From: Propioniciclava coleopterorum
GTDB taxonomy: Bacteria > Actinomycetota > Actinomycetes > Propionibacteriales > Propionibacteriaceae
Assembly: GCF_011393335.1 (NCBI RefSeq)
Contig: NZ_CP049865.1
Span: 2,312,722-2,376,721 of the forward strand
Reading direction: 5' to 3'
Length of the DNA stretch: 64,000 bases
The position numbers and the translations under genes are program-made. Below the pieces are notes generated by a model, which was not told the origin of the DNA, searched no databases, and saw only the letters and a program-made list of their open reading frames with translations. Below, in pieces: positions 1-7,947 of the stretch. Numbering within the stretch: the stretch's first letter is position 1; each line of letters starts with the position of its first letter.

Positions 1-967
1 CGAACGTGATGAGGCCGACGCCGCCGACCACGGCGGTGAGGTGGTCGACCAGCGTGAGGGCGACCCCCGCCGCGAAGATCGCCAGGGCGACCGGCACCAC
101 CGTCCGCGAACCGAACCGGGCGGCGAGCCGGCCCGCCCACGGCGAGCTGAACGACCCGATCAGGTAGGTGACGAACACGAGGCTGGCGACGCCGACGCCC
201 AGGTCGAAGGGCGGCGCGACGAGACGGAACGAGAGTCCGTTGAACGCCGCGACGAAGGCGCCCATGGCGCAGAAGCCCAGGGCGTACAGCGTCAGCAGGC
301 CGCGGTCCAGCAGCATGCGCCGGGCGTTGTCGGCGAGTTCGACGCGGTTGAGCGGCGTCGGGACGAAGCGGCGCGCCGGCGGCAGCAGCACGCCCAGCGC
401 GACCGCGATCGCCAGCGCCATCGCGGCGATCCCGGCCAGCGCCGCCTGCCAGCCGAAGGCCTCGGCCAGCAGCCCGGTGAGGAGGCGTCCGGACATGCCG
501 CCGATGGCGGTGCCCCCGATGTAGAGCCCCGTCGCCGCGGTCGCCCAGTCGCCGTGGATCTCCTCGCGGAGGTACGCCGTCGCCACCGCGGGCAGCCCCG
601 CGACCGCGAACCCCAGCGCGCCGCGCAGGAGCAGCAGCAGCCCCCAGGTCGGGGCGAAGGCGGACGCGACGGCGATCAGCGCCGCGACCAGCAGGGTGAC
701 GCGCATCAGCGTGAGGCGGCCCAGCGCGTCCGACAGCGGACCGAAGACCAGCAGCGCGGCGCCCATCGAGATCGTCGTCACCGACAGCGCCAGGGTCGAG
801 GTAGCCGGCGAGACCCCGAAGGCGTCCGCGAGCAGCGGCAGCAGGGGCTGGGTGCAGTAGACCAGCGCGAAGGTGGCCAGCCCCGCCAGGAACAGCGCGA
901 ACGTGATGCGGCGGTGGGCCGGTTCGCCCGGCGTCCACCCCGGCGGCGGGGCGGAGACGGGCGGCAT
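1..967 (-). CDS. MFS transporter, drug/sugar efflux type (3' end cut by window edge)
   Basis: Major facilitator superfamily permease in the cytoplasmic membrane, read from an ATG at 965-967 to the window edge (322 codons seen). The translation shows a run of hydrophobic helices, with an early segment ending YCTQPLLPLLADAFGVSP, typical of the YnfM/AraJ-like efflux branch. A loop GPLSDALGRLTLMR matches the MFS signature between helices 2 and 3 (G-x-L-x-D-x-x-G-R). About nine or ten helices are present, and the last one or two lie outside the window. The substrate cannot be told from sequence. The gene is divergent from the DUF3151 gene, with about 150 bp between the starts. No frameshift was seen. 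Confidence 0.85.
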   Translation of the reverse strand, partial: MPPVSAPPPGWTPGEPAHRRITFALFLAGLATFALVYCTQPLLPLLADAFGVSPATSTLALSVTTISMGAALLVFGPLSDALGRLTLMRVTLLVAALIAVASAFAPTWGLLLLLRGALGFAVAGLPAVATAYLREEIHGDWATAATGLYIGGTAIGGMSGRLLTGLLAEAFGWQAALAGIAAMALAIAVALGVLLPPARRFVPTPLNRVELADNARRMLLDRGLLTLYALGFCAMGAFVAAFNGLSFRLVAPPFDLGVGVASLVFVTYLIGSFSSPWAGRLAARFGSRTVVPVALAIFAAGVALTLVDHLTAVVGGVGLITF

Positions 968-1103
968 GCGGCCATTCTTCCACCGTCGTCGGCGCCGCGG
1001 GTTCGGGCGGTCGCGGCGCTGCCCGCCGCTCAAAAACCTTGTTGTGCAGCGTCCGTGGAACGTTTTCGCCGTGTTGCGCACCGTTGCAGGGCCGGGACTG
1101 TCC

Positions 1104-1109
1104 TAGGGT
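1104..1109 (+). promoter_or_regulatory. -10 box of DUF3151 gene (leaderless)
   Basis: TAGGGT lies 7 nt before the ATG at 1117 and no Shine-Dalgarno sequence fits in between. This is the layout of a leaderless actinobacterial transcript. Confidence 0.5.
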
Positions 1110-1116
1110 GAATCGC

Positions 1117-1572
1117 ATGGCCGAAGACGCGCGCACCCTCCTCTTGGCCGCCCCCGTCGGGCGGACTGAGCTGCCGGAGGACCCGGCCCTCGCCGACCTG
1201 CTGACCGCCGGGGACGAGGCGTTCCTGGACGTCGTCGCCCGGCACCCCGACTCCTCGCTGGTGTGGGCGCTGCTCGCCGAGGCGTCCCTGCGCGCCGGGA
1301 ACGTGCAGGGCGACCTCACCGCCTACGCGTTCGCGCGCACCGGCTACCACCGCGGCCTCGACGCGCTCCGCCGCGCGGGCTGGCGCGGCAAGGGCCCCAT
1401 CCCGTGGGCGCACGAGCCGAACCAGGGCTTCCTGCGGGCGCTGTGGGCGCTGGCGTCGGCGGCGCGCCGCATCGGCGAGCAGGCCGAGTACGAGCGCTGC
1501 GTCCTGTTCCTGCTGGAGGCGTCCGAGGAGGGCTACGTCGCCCTCGTGACCTCCCGCCCGTTGTCCCTGTGA
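1117..1572 (+). CDS. DUF3151 family protein
   Basis: Small soluble protein of 151 residues matching the actinobacterial DUF3151 family, whose function is unknown. Recognisable family motifs are HPDSSLVWALLAEASL (about residues 43-58), AYAFARTGYHRGLDALRR (about 69-86) and the PWAHEPNQGFLRAL segment. The ATG at 1117 is chosen because the family N-terminus begins there and a -10 box ends 7 nt upstream. The open frame extends further upstream, but only through promoter sequence. In many actinobacteria this family sits near purA or fructose-bisphosphate aldolase, which agrees with purA being next (inference from general knowledge). Confidence 0.85.
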   Translation: MAEDARTLLLAAPVGRTELPEDPALADLLTAGDEAFLDVVARHPDSSLVWALLAEASLRAGNVQGDLTAYAFARTGYHRGLDALRRAGWRGKGPIPWAHEPNQGFLRALWALASAARRIGEQAEYERCVLFLLEASEEGYVALVTSRPLSL

Positions 1573-1628
1573 CGCGCGACGCGGGCCGCCCAGGGACCGG
1601 ACCCTGGGCTCCCGGACGCCCCGCCCGC

Positions 1629-1671
1629 TAGAATCAGGGTGTAAGAGCCCGGATCGCACTTGCGCCGGGCT
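1629..1671 (+). promoter_or_regulatory. purA promoter (-10) and leader hairpin
   Basis: A TAGAAT -10 box is at 1629-1634, giving a predicted leader of about 55 nt before purA. Inside the leader, AGCCCGG (1646-1652) pairs with CCGGGCT (1665-1671) around a 12-nt loop and is followed by TTTCCGTTT. It resembles a short intrinsic terminator placed after the promoter, so it could attenuate purA. It could equally be the terminator of a transcript arriving from the DUF3151 gene. Confidence 0.4.
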
Positions 1672-1686
1672 TTCCGTTTGCAGTGA

Positions 1687-2979
<1,293 letters not shown>

Positions 2980-3012
2980 TCCCGCTCGCCCGGGGGGTGG
3001 CAAACGCGGGCC

Positions 3013-3043
3013 TTGCTCACCCCCACCCATTTTGGCCTACCAT
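3013..3043 (+). promoter_or_regulatory. Candidate promoter of the dehydrogenase-epimerase pair
   Basis: TTGCTC (3013-3018) and TACCAT (3038-3043) are separated by 19 bp, followed by an A-rich stretch unusual for this genome. It is placed correctly for the gene starting at 3083. The long spacer makes the call weak. Confidence 0.3.
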
Positions 3044-3082
3044 AAAACGAAATACGTGTCCCCAGGCGAGAGGCGGAGTTCG

Positions 3083-4066
3083 GTGAAGGCAGCGCGACTG
3101 TACGGGCTGGGCGACGTGCGCGTCGCGGACGAGACGGAGCCGACCCCGCGCGAGGGGGAGACCAGGGTCCAGGTGCGCGCGGTCGGGCTGTGCGGCTCGG
3201 ACCTGCACTGGTTCACCGACGGCGGCATCGGCGACGCCACCATCGGCGAACCGCTCGTGCCCGGCCACGAGATCGCCGGCATCGCGCTGGACGGCCCGCA
3301 CGCCGGGCGCGTCGTCGCGGTCGACCCCGCGATCCCGTGCGAGCACTGCGCCCGCTGCCTGGAGGGCAACCCCAACCTCTGCCCGCAGGTGCGGTTCTCC
3401 GGCCACGGCGACGTGGACGGCGGCGTCCGCGAGATCATGACGTGGCCCACCCACCGCATCTTCCCGCTGCCCGAGGGCACCACGCCCGACGAGGGCGCGA
3501 TGCTGGAGCCCCTCGGCGTCGCGATCCACTCCTGGGACCTGGGCCACGCCCGCCTCGGGGACGTCGTCTCCGTCGTCGGCGCCGGCCCGATCGGCCTGCT
3601 GCTGGTGCAACTGGCGCTGTCGGCGGGCCACACGCTCGGCACCGTGGTGGAGCCGCTGGAGCACCGGCGCGCGGCCGCCGCGGACCTGGGCGCGGGGCAC
3701 GTCGTCGCGCCCGGCGAGCCCCTGGAGCCGGCCAGCGACGTCGTCTTCGAGGTCAGCGGCCAGCCGGACGCCGTGCGCGCGTCCCTCGAGCTGGCCCGCC
3801 CGGGCGGCCGGGTCGTCCTCGTCGGGATCCCCGACGACGACGTCACGACGTTCCCGGCCGCGCTCGCGCGGCGCAAGGGCCTCACCATCGCCATCGTGCG
3901 CCGGATGCCCGAGGTCTACCCGCGGGCGATCGACCTGCTCGCGCGGGGCCGGGTCGACCTGACGCCGCTTGTCTCGCGGCGCTTCTCGATCGACGACGCC
4001 GCGGAGGCGTTCCGGCACGCGTCCGGCCGCAGCGGACTCAAGATCATCATCGACCCCGGGATGTGA
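3083..4066 (+). CDS. Zinc-dependent alcohol/polyol dehydrogenase (MDR family)
   Basis: Medium-chain dehydrogenase of 327 residues, most like the L-iditol, sorbitol or L-idonate dehydrogenase branch. It would oxidise a sugar alcohol or sugar acid with NAD(P). The catalytic zinc site is indicated by LCGSDLHW (about residues 34-41) and PGHEIAG (about 60-66). The structural zinc site is the four cysteines of CEHCARCLEGNPNLC (about 86-100). The nucleotide-binding motif is VVGAGPIGLLL. The GTG at 3083 is preferred to the upstream ATG because the family N-terminus MKAARLYG starts there and GGCGGAG precedes it. The epimerase gene begins 6 nt downstream, so the two form an operon. Exact substrate is unknown; a pentose-related role fits the neighbours. 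Confidence 0.85.
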   Translation: MKAARLYGLGDVRVADETEPTPREGETRVQVRAVGLCGSDLHWFTDGGIGDATIGEPLVPGHEIAGIALDGPHAGRVVAVDPAIPCEHCARCLEGNPNLCPQVRFSGHGDVDGGVREIMTWPTHRIFPLPEGTTPDEGAMLEPLGVAIHSWDLGHARLGDVVSVVGAGPIGLLLVQLALSAGHTLGTVVEPLEHRRAAAADLGAGHVVAPGEPLEPASDVVFEVSGQPDAVRASLELARPGGRVVLVGIPDDDVTTFPAALARRKGLTIAIVRRMPEVYPRAIDLLARGRVDLTPLVSRRFSIDDAAEAFRHASGRSGLKIIIDPGM

Positions 4067-4071
4067 GCGTC

Positions 4072-4953
4072 ATGACCGTCAACGGCACCCTCCACCACAT
4101 CGCGGACGGCGACTACAGCGCCACCGTCGCCACCGGCGGGGCCACGCTGGTCGCGCTGACCCGCGGCGGCGAGGACCTGATCGCCACCTTCGACGCGGAG
4201 GCCGAGGTCGGCGTCGGGTACAAGGGACGCGTCCTGGCGCCCTGGCCCAACCGGATCGCCGACGGCCGCTACACCTGGGCGGGCGTGGAGTACCAGCTCG
4301 GCGTGAACGAGCCGGCGACCGGGACCGCGCTGCACGGCCTGGCGTTGTGGATGCCCTGGGAGGTCGTCCGGCACGACGGGACCGCGATCACGCTGTCGCT
4401 CGCGATGCCCGGCTCGCTCGGCTACCCCTTCCCGCTCGAACTGGAGATCACCTACGCGGTGGACGCCGAGACGGGGCTGGCGGTGCGGTTCATCGCCCGC
4501 AACGCGGGGAACGTGGCCGCGCCGGTGGGGCTCTCGCTGCACCCGTACCTCACCCTGGGCGACCGCCCCGTGGACGCGTTCACCCTCGCGCTGGAGGCCG
4601 AGCGCTACCTCGCGGTGGACGACCGCCTTCTGCCGACCGGACTCGTCGACGTGGCGGGCACCCCGCTGGACTTCCGCGGCGGCGCCCCGCTGGACGGCGT
4701 GTTCGTCGACCACGCCTACGCGGCGCCCGCCGGGGACTGGGAGGCCGTGCTCCGCGGCCCGGACGGGGCGGTCGGGGTCGCCTCGGACGCACCGTGGGTC
4801 CAGGTGCACACCGCGGACGCCATGGGCCGGATCTGCCTGGCCGTCGAGCCGATGACCTGCCCGCCGGACGCCTTCAACGGCCCCGCCGACGCCGTCGCGC
4901 TGGCGCCCGGGGCCGTCCGCGAGCTCACCTTCGGCATCCGCGCGCTCGACTGA
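4072..4953 (+). CDS. Aldose 1-epimerase family protein
   Basis: Cytosolic galactose-mutarotase-type enzyme of 293 residues that interconverts alpha and beta anomers of aldoses. Family marks are APWPNRIADGRYTWAG (about residues 60-75), NEPATGTALHGLA containing the substrate His, the LHPYL motif with the second His, and VEPMTCPPDAFN near the C-terminus holding the catalytic Glu. It is a YphB/YihR-like member rather than canonical GalM. It lies 6 nt after the dehydrogenase and probably shares its mRNA. In this setting it may prepare xylose or a related sugar for isomerase or dehydrogenase, which is inference from context. Confidence 0.87.
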   Translation: MTVNGTLHHIADGDYSATVATGGATLVALTRGGEDLIATFDAEAEVGVGYKGRVLAPWPNRIADGRYTWAGVEYQLGVNEPATGTALHGLALWMPWEVVRHDGTAITLSLAMPGSLGYPFPLELEITYAVDAETGLAVRFIARNAGNVAAPVGLSLHPYLTLGDRPVDAFTLALEAERYLAVDDRLLPTGLVDVAGTPLDFRGGAPLDGVFVDHAYAAPAGDWEAVLRGPDGAVGVASDAPWVQVHTADAMGRICLAVEPMTCPPDAFNGPADAVALAPGAVRELTFGIRALD

Positions 4954-5044
4954 CCCATTCCTGTCGGCGGCCGCCCCTCGGCGGCTGTCGGTACGGCTCC
5001 GCGCCCTGCAGCTTCGCGACGCCTCCTCGGGTCGGCACCCCTGG

Positions 5045-5133
5045 AATCAACAACGACGCACTCGAAGGGCTGCTGGAGAATCTCACTAGGGGGAACGCCG
5101 GCGCGCCGGGGTTCGAGTGCGTCGTTCTTGATT
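5045..5133. repeat. 22-bp inverted repeat with 45-nt spacer between convergent genes
   Basis: The arm at 5045-5066 pairs with 5112-5133 over 22 positions with one mismatch, and the right arm runs into TTTTT. The 45-nt spacer holds a second palindrome, CCGGCGCGCCGG. It lies in the 325-bp gap between convergent galactose-mutarotase-like (+) and xylB (-) genes. A two-way terminator is the simplest reading. A small mobile-element remnant is possible, but no flanking target duplication was seen. The rest of the gap holds no gene I can support. Confidence 0.7.
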
Positions 5134-5278
5134 TTTCGCGGTCAGCCCAGGCGGGAGGCGACCGAGGCCACGCGTGGAGCGGGGTCGCCGGCGAAGCGGG
5201 CCTGTTGGGCATCGACCGACGTCGGCGTGCCGGCAGCGGCGCGAGGCCGACGACCGTTCCGGCGACCGCTCGGCCGGG

Positions 5279-6712
5279 CTACCGGGCGTCGAGGTCCGCG
5301 ACCTGGGCGGCCACCCTGTCGTAGCGCTCCTGGATCTCCGGGGTCGGGGTCGCGGTGAAGGTCTCGGACTCGACGACGCTCCACACGGGGGGCTCGGGCT
5401 CGCCCGAGGCGACCCAGGCGGCCTGGCGGGCGGCGCCCAGCGCGACGTACTGCGCCGGACGCGGCACCTCGACCGCGACGCCCAGCACCGCGGGGGCGAG
5501 CTCCCGGACGGCTCGGGACTGCGCCCCGCCGCCGATCAGGGTGACGCCGTCGATGCGGACGCCCTGGGCCCGCTGCGCCTGCATCCCGACGCCGAGGAGG
5601 CACAGCAGGCCCTCCACGCCGGCGCGGGCGACGTTCTCCGGGGTCATGTTGGCCAGCGTCACGCCGGCCAGGGTGCCGGACGCGTCGGGGAGGTTCGGCG
5701 TCCGCTCGCCGTCGAGGTGCGGCACGAAGACGATGCCGCCAGCGCCCGGCTCGGCGGCCAGCGCCAGTTCGTCCAGGCCGGCGAAGTCCACGCCGAGGAC
5801 GCGCGCGGTGGCCTGCAGGATGCGCGCGCCGTTGATGGTCGCGGTGAGCGGGAGGTAGTTGCCCAGGGCGTCCGCGAACCCGGCGACCAGGCCGGTCACG
5901 TCGCGCACCGGGGTGGCCGACACCGAGCACACCACGCCGGAGGTTCCGATCGAGACCGTCACCTGGCCGGGCGTGTGCGACAGGCCGAGCGCGGCGCCGG
6001 CGTTGTCGCCGCACCCGGGCCCGATCAGCGCGTCGCCCAGGCCGAGGGCGGGATCGCCGTGGCCGGCGGCCTCGTGCGGTCCCAGGACGCGCGGCAGCAC
6101 GATGTCGGCGACGTCGGCCTCGTCGCGGCGCAGCGCGTGCGCCAGCAGGTCGCGGCGGTACTCCCCGCTCACGGCGTCGAAGTAGCCGGTGCCCGAGGCG
6201 TCCGAGCGGTCGGTGACCAGCGTCGACAGGTCGCGGCCGCCCAGCAGCTTCCAGGTGAGCCAGTCGTGGGGGAGGCAGATCGCCGCGATGCGGGCGGCGT
6301 TCTCGGGCTCGTGATCGGCGACCCAGCGCATCTTCGTCACGGTGAAGCTCGGCACCAGCACCAGCCCGGTCGCCTGCACCCACGCCTCGGCGCCCAACTC
6401 GGCGACCAGGTCGGCCGCGCTGCCCGCCGACTTGGTGTCGTTCCACAACTGCGCGGGCCGGATCACCTCGCCGTCGGCGTCCAGCAGGACGAGGCCGTGC
6501 TGCTGCCCGCCCACGCTCACCGCCGCGACGTCGGCCAGGCCGCCCGCCTGCTCCGCGGCGGTGGTGAACGCCTCCCACCAGGCGTCGGGGTGGCACTCGG
6601 TGGCGTCGGGATGGCTCGCCGACCCCTCGCGGACCACGCGTCCGGTCTCGGCGTCCACCACCAGGACCTTGCAGGACTGCGTCGAGGTGTCGACGCCGGC
6701 GACGAGGGTCAT
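5279..6712 (-). CDS. xylB: Xylulokinase
   Basis: FGGY-family kinase of 477 residues that phosphorylates D-xylulose with ATP to xylulose 5-phosphate in the cytosol. The N-terminal phosphate motif is GVDTSTQSCKVLVVD. SVGGQQHGLVLLD (about residues 73-85) and LWNDTKS (about 96-102) match the xylulokinase substrate region, and TDRSDASGTGYFD is the usual mid-protein motif. A GTSGVV adenosine-site segment and IGGGAQSRAVRELAPAVLG occur later. The start at 6712 has an AAGGAG Shine-Dalgarno; an upstream in-frame ATG lies in the promoter and is not used. Its partner xylA is at 20941-22119. The two promoters look alike (see 6761-6807 and 22136-22181), so joint control by the ROK regulator is likely. Confidence 0.95.
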   Translation of the reverse strand: MTLVAGVDTSTQSCKVLVVDAETGRVVREGSASHPDATECHPDAWWEAFTTAAEQAGGLADVAAVSVGGQQHGLVLLDADGEVIRPAQLWNDTKSAGSAADLVAELGAEAWVQATGLVLVPSFTVTKMRWVADHEPENAARIAAICLPHDWLTWKLLGGRDLSTLVTDRSDASGTGYFDAVSGEYRRDLLAHALRRDEADVADIVLPRVLGPHEAAGHGDPALGLGDALIGPGCGDNAGAALGLSHTPGQVTVSIGTSGVVCSVSATPVRDVTGLVAGFADALGNYLPLTATINGARILQATARVLGVDFAGLDELALAAEPGAGGIVFVPHLDGERTPNLPDASGTLAGVTLANMTPENVARAGVEGLLCLLGVGMQAQRAQGVRIDGVTLIGGGAQSRAVRELAPAVLGVAVEVPRPAQYVALGAARQAAWVASGEPEPPVWSVVESETFTATPTPEIQERYDRVAAQVADLDAR

Positions 6713-6760
6713 GTCTCTCCTTCGGGACGCTCCGGCGCGCGGCGTGGCCGGCGCGACGGA

Positions 6761-6807
6761 GTTTAGTTCATTCAAGCAACATAATAGCCGGTCGGCGCCC
6801 GGGTCAA
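6761..6807 (-). promoter_or_regulatory. xylB promoter with putative XylR operator
   Basis: On the minus strand, TTGACC (6802-6807) is followed after 15 bp by TATTAT (6781-6786). Five bp further is TTGAATGAACTAAAC (6761-6775), covering the expected start of transcription. The same order and nearly the same spacing precede xylA. Confidence 0.5.
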
Positions 6808-6823
6808 GCGGTTCGCGGCCGGA

Positions 6824-7834
6824 TCAGGCGGGCGCGGCGGTCGTGCCGCGGGTGCGCAGGTGCGCCTCGAGGCGCAGGTGCTGATGCTCCGGCGTCCGGC
6901 CGCGCAACAGGTCGCTGAGCATCGCGATCGCCTGGACGCCGATCTCGGTGAGCGGCTGGGCCACGGTCGTCAGCGGGTGGGCGGCGCGGTTGGCGTCCGG
7001 GATGTCGTCGAAGCCGATCACCGACAGGTCGCGGGGGACCTCCAGGCCCATCGCGTGCGCGATCTCGATCACGCACAACGCGGACATGTCGTTGGAGGCG
7101 AAGATGGCCGTGGGCCGCTCGGGCAGGTGCAGCAGGCGCGTCGCGGGGCCGACCGCGCCGTTCCAGGTGTAGTCGCCCTCGGTCATGAGGCCGTCGGTGG
7201 ACAGCCCGTGCGCCGACATCGCCTCCCGGTAGCCGGCGCGGCGCTCCCGCGCGGACTCCAGGTCGGCGCGCCCGCCGAGGTAGCCGATCCGGCGGTGGCC
7301 GAGCTCGACGAGATGGTCGACCGCCTGCCGGGCGCCGTCGCGGTCGTCGACCCGGACGCTGGGGTAGCGCTCGCCGCCCTGGTGGGGATCGACCATGACC
7401 AGGGGCAGGTCGAGCAGCGGGTCGTCGATGAGGCTGGGGGCGATCACGATCGCGCCGTCGATCAGGCTGCCGCCCAGCCGCAGCAGCAGCCGGGACTCCC
7501 AGCCGGTCGGCGGCGGGGCGTCCCCGACGGTGCCCGACCACGCCATGATCTCCACCGCCGGCACGTGCAGCGCGCCCTGGGCGACGCCCTTGAGTACCTC
7601 GGTGGCGTAGGGCTCGAAGCCGCTCACCAGCACGCCGATCACGCCGGTGCGCATCGCGCGCAGGCTCTGGGCCCCGATCCGGCTCACGTATCCGAGTTCG
7701 TCGACCACGTTCTTCACGCGCTGGCGGGTGTCCTCGGCGACGCCGTCGCGGCCGTTCATGACCTTGGAGATCGTGGCGACGGAGACGCCCGCGCGATCCG
7801 CGACGTCGCGGATGGTGGGGCGGCTGGAACTCAT
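6824..7834 (-). CDS. LacI-family transcriptional regulator
   Basis: DNA-binding repressor of 336 residues. The N-terminal LacI helix-turn-helix reads TIRDVADRAGVSVATISKVMNG (shown in part: residues about 7-27), followed by the hinge and a periplasmic-binding-protein-like sugar domain. That domain includes TAIFASNDMSALCVIEIA and DLSVIGFDDIPDA, the classic C-terminal subdomain motifs. The start at 7834 is chosen over 7873 because the family begins with MSSSRPTIRD. It is divergent from the GH3 gene, with an AAAACGTTTT palindrome between them. It probably represses the GH3-GH67 operon and itself until a xylo-oligosaccharide or related ligand binds. The ligand is not evident from sequence. Confidence 0.92.
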   Translation of the reverse strand: MSSSRPTIRDVADRAGVSVATISKVMNGRDGVAEDTRQRVKNVVDELGYVSRIGAQSLRAMRTGVIGVLVSGFEPYATEVLKGVAQGALHVPAVEIMAWSGTVGDAPPPTGWESRLLLRLGGSLIDGAIVIAPSLIDDPLLDLPLVMVDPHQGGERYPSVRVDDRDGARQAVDHLVELGHRRIGYLGGRADLESARERRAGYREAMSAHGLSTDGLMTEGDYTWNGAVGPATRLLHLPERPTAIFASNDMSALCVIEIAHAMGLEVPRDLSVIGFDDIPDANRAAHPLTTVAQPLTEIGVQAIAMLSDLLRGRTPEHQHLRLEAHLRTRGTTAAPA

Positions 7835-7855
7835 GCGTGTCAGGCTAACGGATGT

Positions 7856-7905
7856 AAAACGTTTTCGAAACACATTGACACACTTTTGTACTGCGGCGAT
7901 ACTAA
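7856..7905 (+). promoter_or_regulatory. LacI-type operator and GH3 promoter
   Basis: AAAACGTTTT (7856-7865) is a perfect palindrome with the central CG typical of LacI-family operators. It lies 22 bp before the regulator start. TTGACA (7875-7880) and TACTAA (7900-7905), spacing 19, form a candidate promoter towards the GH3 gene. Confidence 0.5.
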
Positions 7906-7947
7906 TATGACGAGCGAGAGCACCCCATCAACGAGGAGGGCGGAGCT

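Noticed and set aside
4925-5212. 95-codon minus-strand frame across the 22-bp inverted repeat
   Set aside because: Composition is non-coding and it spans the repeat; no family resemblance.
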